Source: an uncultured Verrucomicrobiae bacterium
GTDB taxonomy: Bacteria > Verrucomicrobiota > Verrucomicrobiia > Limisphaerales > J093
Direction of reading: 5' to 3'
NCBI GenBank assembly: GCA_937946835.1
Contig: CALFAV010000019.1
Coordinates: 1-52,766, forward strand
DNA length: 52,766 nt
Shown here one piece after another: positions 26,662 through 35,903 of the stretch. Every line of letters starts with the position of its first letter. Position 1 is the stretch's first letter. Both the position numbers and the translations under genes were made by a program. The notes under the pieces were generated by a model. That model ran no database searches and had not been told where the DNA came from. It worked only from the letters and a program-made list of their open reading frames with translations.

Positions 26662-27741
26662 ATGGCAAATACCTTCGGCCAACTGTTCCGCGTCACCACC
26701 TGGGGCGAATCCCACGGCGGGGGCGTGGGTGCCGTGGTGGATGGATGCCCGCCCCGCGTGCCCCTCACCGAGGCGGACATTCAGCCGGAGCTGGACCGCC
26801 GCCGGCCCGGCCAATCCGCCATCGTCACCCCGCGCCAGGAAAGCGACACCGTGCAGATTCTTTCCGGGACCTTCGAGGGATTGACCCTGGGCACGCCCAT
26901 TGCCCTGTGGGTGAAAAACGAGGATGCCCGCCCCGAAGCCTACGCGGAAATGGCCACCAAGTTCCGCCCCTCCCACGCCGACTACACCTACCACGTCAAA
27001 TACGGCATCCGCGCCTGGCCCGGCGGCGGCCGCAGCAGCGCGCGCGAGACCGTGGGTCGCGTGGCCGCCGGCGCCATTGCCAAAAAGCTCCTCCGCACCC
27101 GCTGGGGCGTGGAAATCCTTGCCTGCGTCCTTCAGGTGCAGGACCTGTGCGCGGCGGTGGACCCGGACAAGGTCACCCTGGCCGACATCGAGGCCAACCC
27201 GGTCCGCTGCCCCGACCCCGCCGTGGCGGAGCAAATGATCCGGCTCATCGAACAGCGCCGCGCCGAGGGCGACTCGGTGGGCGGCATCATCCTGGGCGTG
27301 GCGCGCGGCGTGCCACCCGGCTGGGGCGAACCGGTGTTTGACCGGCTGGAGGCCGACCTTGCCAAGGCCATGCTCAGTCTGCCCGCCTCCAAGGGCTTCG
27401 ACATCGGCTCGGGCTTTGCGGGCGTGCGCCTCACCGGCCGCGAGCACAACGATCCGTTCCGCAACATCGGCGGGCGGGTTCGCACCGTGACCAACCGCAG
27501 CGGCGGGGTGCAGGGCGGCATCAGCAACGGCGAGACCATCTACTTCCGCGTGGCCTTCAAACCCGTGGCCACCATTATGCACGAGCAGGAGACCGTGGAC
27601 GTGCACTTCCAGAACACGACCCTCAAGGGCCGCGGACGGCACGACCCCTGCGTGCTGCCCCGGGCGGTGCCGATGGTCGAGGCCATGACCGCGCTGGTGC
27701 TGGCCGACCACGCCCTGCGCCACCATGCGCAGTGCGAGTGA
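26662..27741 (+). CDS. aroC: Chorismate synthase
   Basis: This is a 359-residue protein. It converts 5-enolpyruvylshikimate-3-phosphate to chorismate, the last common step of aromatic amino-acid synthesis, with reduced FMN as cofactor. Signature segments are clear: [20 protein letters not shown] (10-29), [17 protein letters not shown] (about 124-140), [12 protein letters not shown] (about 280-291) and FKPVATI (about 299-305). Length matches the family. The start ATG 26662 is fixed by the conserved NTFGQLFRV opening. No other shikimate-pathway gene adjoins it. Confidence 0.98.
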   Translation: MANTFGQLFRVTTWGESHGGGVGAVVDGCPPRVPLTEADIQPELDRRRPGQSAIVTPRQESDTVQILSGTFEGLTLGTPIALWVKNEDARPEAYAEMATKFRPSHADYTYHVKYGIRAWPGGGRSSARETVGRVAAGAIAKKLLRTRWGVEILACVLQVQDLCAAVDPDKVTLADIEANPVRCPDPAVAEQMIRLIEQRRAEGDSVGGIILGVARGVPPGWGEPVFDRLEADLAKAMLSLPASKGFDIGSGFAGVRLTGREHNDPFRNIGGRVRTVTNRSGGVQGGISNGETIYFRVAFKPVATIMHEQETVDVHFQNTTLKGRGRHDPCVLPRAVPMVEAMTALVLADHALRHHAQCE

Positions 27742-27811
27742 CGTTCACGTTCTGTCAGGTGCGGGAAAAAAGCCGGGGTAGGGCGGGCAACCAGGGGAAA
27801 GGGAAACGACG

Positions 27812-28735
27812 ATGCTCAGCGAAAGTGGTTGGACCAACACGTTGAAGCCGGCTGTTGCGGTGTCGGTGGGGCTGGCCATTACCACCGCCGCGTTCTGGCT
27901 CAAAATCGGGCCGGTAAAAAAGCTCCGAGAAAGGCGGAGCGTTGCTCCAACAGAAGAAAAACTCCTCCGCCCCCCGGGTTATTCTTTGCAACAAAGGCTG
28001 GGAGACAAACTGTTTGACGTTTTGTTCGGCCACATTGCGGCGTCTGCGTTCTGGACACTGGCCATGCTGCTCCTGCCCTCCGTTTGGAAATTCACCCCTT
28101 ACTTCCTGGTCCACCGGACCGCAGCCGTTAATCTCGGTCTTTTTGTTGCGCTTGTGGGCGCAGGGACTTGGGCAATCATCCGGATCACACGCCAACTTAA
28201 CGAGGTCGAGAATCTTCGCCTGGGGCTGCGCGGGGAACAGGCGGTGGGAGAGTCGCTCAACGAACTCGGCGATGCCGGGTTTCGGACCTTCCACGACCTG
28301 CCCGCCGGCAAGGATTGGAACGTGGACCACGTCGCGGTGGGACCGCCCGGAGTCTTTGTCCTGGAAACCAAAACCCGCCGTAAACCGCGCAGTTCAAGGC
28401 GCTCAAACCGCACCGCTTATCGGGTCACTGTGGACGGCAATGTCTTGCGGTTTCCCGACTGGGACGACCGCGAAAGCCTTCAGCAGGCCGCCGCCAACGC
28501 CCGCTGGGTGGCGAATTATTTGAGCCGAAGGACCGGGGAAAAGGTCCGTGCCGAAGCCATTGTCGTCCTTCCCGGTTGGTACGTGGATCAAACCGGCCCC
28601 GCTCCTGCCGTGAAAGCGATGAACCCCAAATACCTGACCGGCTACTTACGGAACCAACCGCCATCGTTGTCGCCAGCCCAGCAGCGGCGGAACGCCGCCG
28701 CCCTGGAAGATTTGTGCCGAACGCTGGAATTCTGA
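27812..28735 (+). CDS. NERD domain-containing membrane protein
   Basis: This is a 307-residue protein. Two or three N-terminal hydrophobic segments (about 12-32, 70-85 and 105-125) anchor it. A NERD (nuclease-related) domain follows at about 140-260: LGLRGEQAVGESLNEL, NVDHVAVGPPGVFVLETKTR (the Asp and Glu-x-Lys of the restriction-like core) and AEAIVVLPGW. The NERD fold is related to restriction endonucleases. A purine-rich ribosome-binding stretch (AAAGGGAAA) lies a few bases before the ATG. By eye its base composition is somewhat lower in G+C than its neighbours, which together with the adjacent tRNA-Arg may mean acquisition. The function is unknown. Confidence 0.85.
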   Translation: MLSESGWTNTLKPAVAVSVGLAITTAAFWLKIGPVKKLRERRSVAPTEEKLLRPPGYSLQQRLGDKLFDVLFGHIAASAFWTLAMLLLPSVWKFTPYFLVHRTAAVNLGLFVALVGAGTWAIIRITRQLNEVENLRLGLRGEQAVGESLNELGDAGFRTFHDLPAGKDWNVDHVAVGPPGVFVLETKTRRKPRSSRRSNRTAYRVTVDGNVLRFPDWDDRESLQQAAANARWVANYLSRRTGEKVRAEAIVVLPGWYVDQTGPAPAVKAMNPKYLTGYLRNQPPSLSPAQQRRNAAALEDLCRTLEF

Positions 28736-28820
28736 CCGTTGCCGCGCTTGACGCAGTCGCCGGAAACGCCTAGAAAGCTCCTACGACGCCCGCCCCTGCG
28801 GCGGGTGCTCGCTCCAAGGT

Positions 28821-28899
<79 letters not shown>

Positions 28900-29423
28900 C
28901 CCTGGGTCGTTGCGAATTCTGCGTCTCGTTTCCCCCCAACCCCTTCGACACCTTCGGCTGCCGCCGACAATCGCCCGGCACCGGGAATGTTCGGGAAGAA
29001 CCGCCCGGTCGGTCGTTGGGACCCCCGGTTCTGGCGGTGCCGGTCCACTGAACCCGCTCGGGCAACGAGGGAGGCACCATTGCCGCACCGGCTTTCCCGG
29101 CGCTCCACCCCGGACCTTGGGGGTGCCCTTGGGCGGCATGTCCCGGGAAGGCTCGGTCAACTGCTGATTCCCAAAAAAGCACCCCGCGGCGGCCCGCCGG
29201 GGATCGGCTCCCGTTCTTCCGACATCCGCCTTCCTTTGGAGCCGGTTCCACGATGACAAGATACGCTAAATAATCGCCAATTTATGTGTTGGCCATCTTT
29301 TAAGGCCAATTAGCGTCCCCCCGTGAACCGAATCGGGTGGCCAGATTTTACCCTGCCGAGTGCTGCCGCATCGGCAGCGCGGACACCCGATCCATGGATT
29401 CTCAACCCCTGGCTGCGCAGACC
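28900..29423. other. Long non-coding stretch with AT-rich island
   Basis: These 524 bases follow tRNA-Arg. No convincing gene is seen. A GC-rich inverted motif near 29183-29204 (CCCCGCGGCGGCCCGCCGGGGA) could fold but lacks a T tract. From about 29250 to 29315 the sequence turns strikingly AT-rich for this genome, with the inverted repeat listed separately, and probably carries the cytochrome gene's control region. Confidence 0.45.
29289..29309. promoter_or_regulatory. Inverted repeat in AT-rich island upstream of cytochrome gene
   Basis: TTGGCC (29289-29294) and GGCCAA (29304-29309) form a perfect 6-bp inverted repeat with a 9-base AT-rich centre. It is in a short AT-rich island in otherwise GC-rich DNA, 115 bases before the likely start codon, and could be an operator or part of a promoter. 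No regulator is identified. Confidence 0.35.
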
Positions 29424-31205
29424 ATGAAACCCGCATTTGTTTTCAAGCACGGTTTTATCCGGGGTGGTTGTGTCCTCGGCATGTGGTTACTCCTACCCTG
29501 GGTCGTGGCCCAGATGTACGACCCGCCCGCGGCCAAGCCGGGCGGAGTTGATCCCCGGCCCTACCTGCTGTCCATCGCGCGCACGCAGGACATGGCCACG
29601 GTGAAGTGGACCGGCCTGCAGGGCCCCTACCAACTCCAGCAGCAGGCCGCGGTGGGCGAGCCCTGGCAGAATGTGGGCACCCCCACCACAGGGGACTCGA
29701 CCCAGATACCTTTGACCGGCGAGATGGGCATCCTGCGCGTGGAGGCCGGGAATCCGAATTACCTGGGCGCGCGGGACTGCCGATTTTGCCACCGCAGCAT
29801 CCACACCAACTGGCTGGCCACCTCGCACGCGGGCGCCCTGGAGACACTGAAGAAAATCGGCCAGCACAGAAACGCCCGGTGTCTGCCCTGCCACACGGTC
29901 GGTTACGGCCAACCCAACGGCTACGTGAATGAGGTCATCACGCCCCATCTGGGCGGGGTGCAATGCGAGAACTGCCACGGCCCGGCGGGCAGTCATGCCG
30001 AGAATTTCCAGGACCCCTCGATGCGCCCGCCGGTGACCATTTCCGCGGCGGTATGCGGGGGATGCCACAACGATTTTCACCATCCCACCTACGACGAGTG
30101 GCTGGACGCCGGACACGCCCGTGTTTCCGTGCCGGGTATGTTCAATGCCGGCGTCGAGCGCATGTTCCAATGCGGGGTCTGCCACGCCGGGGCCGTCCGC
30201 ATGGCGGTGGTCAACGACTACGACCGCGGCGGTGACGGCACGAAGGTGGTGCCCCCCACCGTGGCAGACGCCAACAAGTTCGGGCAGACCTGCGCCACCT
30301 GTCACGACCCGCATCGCAAGTTCGACGACAAGCTGCCCGGTCTGGACCAGCCCGCCCGCCCGGCCCAGCTCCGCAATCCGATCGGCTCGGCCAAGTTCAT
30401 GTCTTTTGTGACCTCGACCAATCCGGCGAACTTTGCCCTCCAGTATGATCCGGACATCCAGCTTTGCGGCCAGTGCCACAACGAGCGCGGCGCCACCTGG
30501 ACCGGCACCGGGCGCCCGCCGCACCATTCCCCGCAGTACAACCTCCTCATTGGCCAGGCGGTGGATCCCCGGGCCGACACCAACACGCTCGATGGCCGGT
30601 TGATCTCCTTCAATCTCCGGCCGCACGGCCACGGCGACCCCACCACCCCGCAGCCCTGGGGCAACCCGGCCCAGTGCACCACCTGCCACAACCGGGCCGA
30701 TCATGTGACCAACCCCAGCCCGGCCAACCCGGTGTACACGGGACACAAGTTTGAAGTGCAGCTCAAGGCCTGTGCGGAGTGCCACGGGTTCCTCGAGGAT
30801 CCGCAGGCCGAGGAAATCGCCGAAGGCGGCGTGCACTTCATCCAGGCCGGCATCAAAGACGCCATTGCCCGCACCGTGCGGGCGCTCAACACCTGGGCCA
30901 ACACCCGGATCCCGGGCCTGGACACACCGGGCCACACCAACTATGTGGCCTTTTACGGGACCAACGCCCCCACCCGCGTGGTGCCCTGGGAAACCACCGT
31001 CGCCGGCCAGCTCAACCCGGGCAAGATCGGCCCCCCCGCCGCCGGCCAGAACCGGATTCCCGCCGAAATCAAGAAGGCCCGTTTCCTCCTGTACCTGGTC
31101 GAGCATGATGCCAGTTACGGCGTCCACAACCCGCCCTATGCGCGGTACCTGCTGAAGACCGCTCAAGATTTGGTCAAGGCGGCACCATCCGTGCCGGCAG
31201 AGTAA
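29424..31205 (+). CDS. Exported nine-haem c-type cytochrome
   Basis: This is a 593-residue protein. ATG 29424 is chosen because it starts a signal peptide (MKPAFVFKHG, hydrophobic core CVLGMWLLLPWVVAQ); upstream ATGs exist at 29337 and 29394. Nine CxxCH haem-attachment motifs are present, starting at Cys119, 153, 181, 211, 250, 290, 348, 418 and 450. Extra histidines throughout could supply distal ligands. The spacing and CENCHGPAGSH block recall the cytochrome c554 superfamily. The first 100 mature residues (DMATVKWTGLQGPYQLQQQ) look like a small beta domain before the haem part. No membrane quinol oxidase subunit or other redox gene adjoins it. A periplasmic or surface electron carrier is inferred; its partner is unknown. 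Confidence 0.88.
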   Translation: MKPAFVFKHGFIRGGCVLGMWLLLPWVVAQMYDPPAAKPGGVDPRPYLLSIARTQDMATVKWTGLQGPYQLQQQAAVGEPWQNVGTPTTGDSTQIPLTGEMGILRVEAGNPNYLGARDCRFCHRSIHTNWLATSHAGALETLKKIGQHRNARCLPCHTVGYGQPNGYVNEVITPHLGGVQCENCHGPAGSHAENFQDPSMRPPVTISAAVCGGCHNDFHHPTYDEWLDAGHARVSVPGMFNAGVERMFQCGVCHAGAVRMAVVNDYDRGGDGTKVVPPTVADANKFGQTCATCHDPHRKFDDKLPGLDQPARPAQLRNPIGSAKFMSFVTSTNPANFALQYDPDIQLCGQCHNERGATWTGTGRPPHHSPQYNLLIGQAVDPRADTNTLDGRLISFNLRPHGHGDPTTPQPWGNPAQCTTCHNRADHVTNPSPANPVYTGHKFEVQLKACAECHGFLEDPQAEEIAEGGVHFIQAGIKDAIARTVRALNTWANTRIPGLDTPGHTNYVAFYGTNAPTRVVPWETTVAGQLNPGKIGPPAAGQNRIPAEIKKARFLLYLVEHDASYGVHNPPYARYLLKTAQDLVKAAPSVPAE

Positions 31206-31233
31206 AGACGCGTTGCTTGTTGTTTGGGTTCCG

Positions 31234-31266
31234 GGGCGGACTTCGGCGCCACACCGGAGTCCGCCC
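31234..31266. terminator. Bidirectional hairpin between convergent genes
   Basis: GGGCGGACTTCGG (31234-31246) pairs with CCGGAGTCCGCCC (31254-31266), a 13-bp stem with one G-U and a seven-base loop. It lies between the convergent cytochrome and hrpB genes. There is no T tract, as is common for GC-rich genomes; terminator function is inferred from position. Confidence 0.6.
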
Positions 31267-31314
31267 AGAACCTTTGATTCGGCGCGCCACCCTCGGCGCC
31301 TCCCGACCGGGCCC

Positions 31315-33888
31315 TTAACGCCACTCGTGTTTGGGGTATTGCCGCTGGAATTCCTGCTTCAGGCGCGGATAGTGCTCGCGCCAAAAGCCGGCCAGGTCCT
31401 GGGTGACCTGCACGGGGCGCTGATTGGGCGCGAGAATTTCCACCACCACCGGCACACGCCCCCGGGCAATGCGGGGGGTCTGGGTCAGTCCGTACAAGTC
31501 CTGGATGCGGGCCGCCAGACGCGGGGGAAGGACCGGATCGTAAACCACCTTTGCCCGACGGCCCCCGGGCAATTCCAGACGTTCCGGGGCGTGCTCCTCC
31601 AGCAGGCGGCGCTGGGCGGCATTGAGCCAGCCGTGCACCAGCGGTTTGACCGGCCGTGACCTCACTTCCCGAAAGGTGAAGGCACCCTGGCAAAGTTGCT
31701 CGAGCAGGTCGCGCCGGTCAGCCTCGGTCAGGGGCGGCAATCCCAGCTCCGGACACCACTGGCTCAAGCGGTTCAGGCGCACGATCCACTGCTCGAGCGC
31801 GTGGTCCCAGTCCTCGAGCGCGAGTCGGCCGGCCAGGATTTCCGCGGCCAGCAACCGCGCGGCCTCATCGGCAGGCGGCGGCTCCAGGACCCGTTTTTCG
31901 ATGACCAGGTCGCGAAAGGTGCGGACTTCTTCGGCATAAACCCGGCGGGTCGTCGCATCATAAAAACACCGCACCTGCCGGGTCAGGTCCCGGGGGAAAA
32001 GCTCCTCCAGCCAGGCCGGCTCGATGGCCGTGGCCAGGCTGAGGACGGTTTGCGTGTTCCCGCCGGTCTGACCCACCTCGCGGACCTCGGCCGCCACCAA
32101 CAACGGGTGATCCTGCACCACGCTGTCGCGCGCCAGCACACCGCGCCGGCCGTGGACCAGCTCGCAGCGCAGCGTGCCGGTGTCCAGCCGCCGGGCCACG
32201 CGGTCGCTGAAGGCGATGAGCAGGCACTTTTGCAGCGCCGTGTCCTGGAAGCGGCCGGGGGCGGTGTCCAGCCCCTGCTCGCGGGCGAGGCGCAAAAACT
32301 GGTCCAACAGCGGCGCGACCTGCCGGGCGGTTTGGATGTGCAGACCCAGGCGGCGGCAGGCCTCGGCGCGGAAATTGTTTTTGGCGGCGTAGGTCCAGGC
32401 CCGCATCAGCACGAACAGGTCCGAGGCTCCTTTCTCACCCAGCAGATCGGCCCGGGTTTCGCGGGTGTCCTTGTCCACCCGGCGCAGCCACGGGTCGCGG
32501 CCCTGGGTCAGTGCGGCAATCAAGCAGGCCTGGTAAACGCAGCCGTGGTCCTGCGCCGCCAGCAACAGACGGGCGTAGCGCGGATGCACCGGGAAGGCGA
32601 GCATCCGCCGGCCCAGCGGGGTGATGACCAGGTCGCGGGGCTCCGACCCCGCCGGGGCCGCGGCGGACCCGGGCGCCAGCGCGCCCAGGTCCACCAGGAG
32701 TTCCGCGGCGTGGGCCAGCGCCTGTTCCTCCGGCGGTTCCAACCAGCGAAAACGGCGCAGGTCGCGCACCCCGGCGGCCTTGAGCGTGAGCACCACTTCG
32801 GCCAGGTCCAGGCGCCTGACCTCGGGCAGTTCGCGGGCCGGGCGTAGCTCGTGCTCGCGTTCGGTCCAGAGCCGCACACAAAGCCCCGGGGCGGTGCGGC
32901 CGGCACGGCCCGCGCGCTGGTCGGCGGCGGCGCGGCTGATTTTCTCGACCAGCAGGGTGTTGATCCCCCGGTAGGGGTCGTAACGCGGGAGGCGGGCCAG
33001 GCCGCTGTCAATGACCAACCGCACGCCGTCAATGGTGATCGAAGTTTCCGCCACGTTGGTGGCCACGACCACCTTGCGCCGGTCGTAGCGGGCCACGGCG
33101 GCGTCCTGCTCGGTCGGGGGCAGTTCCCCGTGCAGGGGCAGGAGGACGAAGCCGCGGGCCTCGTCCCGGTGGCGGAGGGACTCGAGGGTTTGCATGATCT
33201 CGAAGGCCCCGGGCATGAAGATCAGCACGTCGCCCTCGCCGCCGGCGCGCACGTATCGGGCGAAGACCTCGGCGGCCAGTTCCCACACCGGCTGGCGCTC
33301 CGGGTCCACGGGGCGGTCCAGGTGGCGGATCTCCACCGGAAACTGGCGGCCGGCGGATTGCAGCAGTTCGCAGGGCTGCAGGGAGCGCTCGAGCGGGGCC
33401 GCGTCCAGCGTGGCGGACATCACGATTAGCCGCAGGTCCGGGCGCGCACCTTCCTGGAGGTCCAACGCCCGGGCCAGGGTGATGTCTCCGTACAGGTGCC
33501 GTTCGTGGAACTCGTCGAAGATCAGCACGCTGACCCCGCGCAATTCCGGGTCCTCCAACATCTGCCGCAACAGGACCCCCTCGGTGACGAAACGGAGGCG
33601 CGTGTCCGGTCCGGTGCGGTCGTCAAAGCGGATTTGGTAACCGACCTCCCGGCCCAGCGGCACGCCCAGTTCCGCCGCCACCCGGGCGGCCAACAGTCGC
33701 GCCGCCAGGCGGCGGGGCTGGAGGATGACCACCTGGCCCGTGCCGGCCAGGCCGTGGCGCAGGAGCATTTGCGGAATCTGGGTGGATTTGCCCGAGCCGG
33801 TGGGTGCGGTGACGATGAGCCGTCGCCCGGTGCGCAGGCGCGCAACCAGGTCCGCTTCCAGCTCGTAAATCGGCAGCCGTTCCGGCAT
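31315..33888 (-). CDS. hrpB: ATP-dependent helicase HrpB
   Basis: This 857-residue DEAH/RHA-type helicase has motif I APTGSGKSTQIPQ at residues 28-40, motif Ia LQPRRLAARLLA, motif II FDEFHERH near 122-129 (DEFH in place of DEAH, usual for HrpB) and motif III SATLD near 157. It then has the helicase C domain with VVATNVAETSITIDG and QRAGRAGR, the HA2 domain, and the HrpB-specific C-terminus (CQGAFTFREVRSRPVKPLVHGW, then VYDP). Length agrees with other HrpB proteins. It is a presumed RNA helicase of unsettled role. The gene is convergent with the cytochrome and divergent from the GDPD-like gene (82-base gap). Confidence 0.95.
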   Translation of the reverse strand: MPERLPIYELEADLVARLRTGRRLIVTAPTGSGKSTQIPQMLLRHGLAGTGQVVILQPRRLAARLLAARVAAELGVPLGREVGYQIRFDDRTGPDTRLRFVTEGVLLRQMLEDPELRGVSVLIFDEFHERHLYGDITLARALDLQEGARPDLRLIVMSATLDAAPLERSLQPCELLQSAGRQFPVEIRHLDRPVDPERQPVWELAAEVFARYVRAGGEGDVLIFMPGAFEIMQTLESLRHRDEARGFVLLPLHGELPPTEQDAAVARYDRRKVVVATNVAETSITIDGVRLVIDSGLARLPRYDPYRGINTLLVEKISRAAADQRAGRAGRTAPGLCVRLWTEREHELRPARELPEVRRLDLAEVVLTLKAAGVRDLRRFRWLEPPEEQALAHAAELLVDLGALAPGSAAAPAGSEPRDLVITPLGRRMLAFPVHPRYARLLLAAQDHGCVYQACLIAALTQGRDPWLRRVDKDTRETRADLLGEKGASDLFVLMRAWTYAAKNNFRAEACRRLGLHIQTARQVAPLLDQFLRLAREQGLDTAPGRFQDTALQKCLLIAFSDRVARRLDTGTLRCELVHGRRGVLARDSVVQDHPLLVAAEVREVGQTGGNTQTVLSLATAIEPAWLEELFPRDLTRQVRCFYDATTRRVYAEEVRTFRDLVIEKRVLEPPPADEAARLLAAEILAGRLALEDWDHALEQWIVRLNRLSQWCPELGLPPLTEADRRDLLEQLCQGAFTFREVRSRPVKPLVHGWLNAAQRRLLEEHAPERLELPGGRRAKVVYDPVLPPRLAARIQDLYGLTQTPRIARGRVPVVVEILAPNQRPVQVTQDLAGFWREHYPRLKQEFQRQYPKHEWR

Positions 33889-33970
33889 GGGCGGAAAGTG
33901 TTAAACCCGGCCCGGCCGGCTGGCGAAACCAAACTCGACGCCGGAGCGCACCCGGCGCAGGCTCGCGGGC

Positions 33971-34804
33971 ATGTGGCAGCACGGCTGGCTGGGTCTGATG
34001 CTGATTGGGGCGGGGTTGGGGACGGCGGCATCGGCGCAAACGACCGGGTCGGGGGTCCGCGTTCTGCCGCGGGCCCACGCCCACAATGATTACGAGCACT
34101 CGCGCCCCTTGCTGGACGCGCTCGAAATGGGCTTCTGCAGTGTCGAGGCGGACGTTCACCTGGTGGAAGGTCGGCTGTTGGTGGCGCACGACCGCTGGCG
34201 GGTGAAGCCGGAACGCACCCTCGAAGCCCTGTACCTGGAACCGTTGCGGACCCGCGTGGCGACCAACGGCGGGCGGGTGTTCGCGGCGGGGCCGACCTTT
34301 TGGCTGCTGGTGGACTTCAAATCGGACGGCGCGGCCACCTGGCCGGTTTTCAAGGCGGTGCTGGAGCGGTATCGCCCCATGCTGAGCGTGTACGAGCCCA
34401 CGCGCCTTCGCACCAACGCGGTGACGGTGCTGGTGAGCGGCAACGTGCCCCGGGATTTGATAAGCGCCGAGCCGGAGCGGCTGGCGGCGATTGACGGCCG
34501 GTCGGCTGACCTTGAGGCCAACTCCGCACCGTCGCTGGTGCCGTGGGTGAGCGAAAGCTGGGGGCGGCTCTTTGCCTGGCGCGGGAGCGGCCCCCTGCCC
34601 GAGGAGGAACAAACGCGCCTGCGGGAGTTCGTGACGCGGGCACATGCCCAAAGGCGCTGGGTGCGGTTCTGGGGGGCGCCGGACTTCGAGGCGGTTTGGC
34701 GGGTGCAGTGGGAGGCGGGGGTGGATTTGATCAACACCGACCGACTTGACGCGCTGGCGCAGTTTCTCGTCGCCACTGAGGAGGCTTCGACCGGCCGACC
34801 CTGA
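33971..34804 (+). CDS. Secreted glycerophosphodiester phosphodiesterase-like protein
   Basis: This is a 277-residue protein with a signal peptide (MWQHGWLGLMLIGAGLGTAASA). The mature part carries the PI-PLC/GDPD TIM-barrel opening AHAHNDYEHSRPLLDALEMG, then a metal-ligand pair in CSVEADVHLVEGRLLVAHD (Glu-x-Asp and His-Asp, as in GDPD). The C-terminal GVDLINTDRLDAL fits the last strand of the barrel. This matches a bacterial group usually annotated as phosphatidylinositol-specific phospholipase C/GDPD family. It probably acts in the periplasm on a phosphodiester lipid head group, but the substrate is unknown. The next gene, nadD, follows after 120 bases. Confidence 0.85.
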   Translation: MWQHGWLGLMLIGAGLGTAASAQTTGSGVRVLPRAHAHNDYEHSRPLLDALEMGFCSVEADVHLVEGRLLVAHDRWRVKPERTLEALYLEPLRTRVATNGGRVFAAGPTFWLLVDFKSDGAATWPVFKAVLERYRPMLSVYEPTRLRTNAVTVLVSGNVPRDLISAEPERLAAIDGRSADLEANSAPSLVPWVSESWGRLFAWRGSGPLPEEEQTRLREFVTRAHAQRRWVRFWGAPDFEAVWRVQWEAGVDLINTDRLDALAQFLVATEEASTGRP

Positions 34805-34924
34805 GCACCCGCTAGGAGTCATGCCCGAAGCCGCGCGGCCGGTGCGGCGGCCAGACGCCGGAGCCGCGGCGAGGGGCGAGGTTCGCGGATGGTCGGGAAA
34901 CCCCGCTTGCGCTAGGCTCGGGGC

Positions 34925-35500
34925 GTGAAGCGAATCGGCCTGTTTGGCGGCTCGTTTAATCCGGTGCACAACGGGCATCTGCTCCTGGCGCGGGCGGCGC
35001 TCGAGGAGGCGGCGTTGGACCGGCTGGTGTTCATCCCGGCTGCGCAGTCCCCCTTCAAACCCGACCAACCCCTGGCCCCGGCCGCCGAGCGGCTCCGCTG
35101 GCTGTGCCTGGCACTGGCGGGCTGGACGGCGTGCGCGGTGGATACCCAGGAAATCGCGCGGGGCGGGGTGTCCTACACCATCGAAACGGTTCGCCGGTAC
35201 GCGGCGGCCGAGCCGGGGGCGGCGTTGTATTGGTTGGTGGGGGCGGATCACGTGGCCTCGCTGCCCCGCTGGCGCGCGGCGGAGGAGCTGGCCGAACGGG
35301 TCGAGTTCCTGGTGGCGAGCCGCCCGGGCAGCACCCCGGTCACGCTGCCGCCGCCGTTCCGATTGCATTATCTGCGCGGGGTGCCGTGCGCAATTTCCGC
35401 CTCGCTGGTCCGGGAGCGGGTGCGGGCCGGTTTGCCTTTGGAGCCCCTGGTCCCGGCGGCGGTGGCGGAGGCCATTCGCAACTCGGGGCTTTATCTCTGA
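34925..35500 (+). CDS. nadD: Nicotinate-nucleotide adenylyltransferase
   Basis: This is a 191-residue protein starting at GTG 34925. It adenylates nicotinate mononucleotide to deamido-NAD in NAD synthesis. The nucleotidyltransferase signature is at the N-terminus: GLFGGSFNPVHNGHLLLAR (residues 5-23, with the HxGH-type motif). FIPAAQSPFKPD follows, and the C-terminal ISASLVRERVRAG corresponds to the ISSTxIR motif. Only 25 bases separate it from rsfS, a common bacterial pairing, which supports both calls and the GTG start. Confidence 0.96.
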   Translation: MKRIGLFGGSFNPVHNGHLLLARAALEEAALDRLVFIPAAQSPFKPDQPLAPAAERLRWLCLALAGWTACAVDTQEIARGGVSYTIETVRRYAAAEPGAALYWLVGADHVASLPRWRAAEELAERVEFLVASRPGSTPVTLPPPFRLHYLRGVPCAISASLVRERVRAGLPLEPLVPAAVAEAIRNSGLYL

Positions 35501-35525
35501 GCCGGGCGGGTTCAACGTTTGCGCG

Positions 35526-35903
35526 ATGGATTCGAAACGCCTGGCACTGCGGTGCCGTGCCCTTGCCGAGAGCAAGAAAGCCGAGGATGTGGTGATCCTC
35601 GATGTGCGCAAGCTGTCCACCATTACCGATTACTTCGTGCTGGCCACCGGGACGAGCGAGCCGCATCTGCGGGCGATTGTGGACGAGATCGTCGAGAAGC
35701 TGGAGACCGAGCACGATCTGCGACCCCATGCCCGGGACGGTACCTGGCAAAGCAACTGGGTGGTGCTGGATTATTTCGACGTGATCGTGCACGTCATGCG
35801 GGCGGAGACCCGGGCACTGTACGCGCTGGAGAGTTTGTGGGGAGATGCGCCCCGGGTGCGGGCGCGGCGAGCGACAAGAGCAGGGGCCGGACCGGTCGCT
35901 TAG
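35526..35903 (+). CDS. rsfS: Ribosome silencing factor RsfS
   Basis: This is a 125-residue protein. RsfS (Iojap/YbeB family) binds ribosomal protein uL14 and blocks subunit joining when nutrients are short. The family core is clear: KAEDVVILDVRKLSTITDYF, LATGTSEPHLRAIVDEI and WVVLDYFDVIVHVM. The tail after residue 105 (RARRATRAGAGPVA) is variable. It follows nadD after 25 bases. Its last four bases overlap the stop of the convergent PUR-alpha-like gene. Confidence 0.96.
   Translation: MDSKRLALRCRALAESKKAEDVVILDVRKLSTITDYFVLATGTSEPHLRAIVDEIVEKLETEHDLRPHARDGTWQSNWVVLDYFDVIVHVMRAETRALYALESLWGDAPRVRARRATRAGAGPVA

Noticed and set aside
29337..29423. Earlier start codons for the nine-haem cytochrome (29337, 29394)
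   Set aside because: They place up to 29 residues before the signal peptide and lie close to the AT-rich control region; ATG 29424 directly begins a normal export signal.
33623..35623. A 666-codon minus-strand frame spanning hrpB's 5' end, the GDPD-like gene and nadD
   Set aside because: It crosses three recognisable genes and has no domain of its own.
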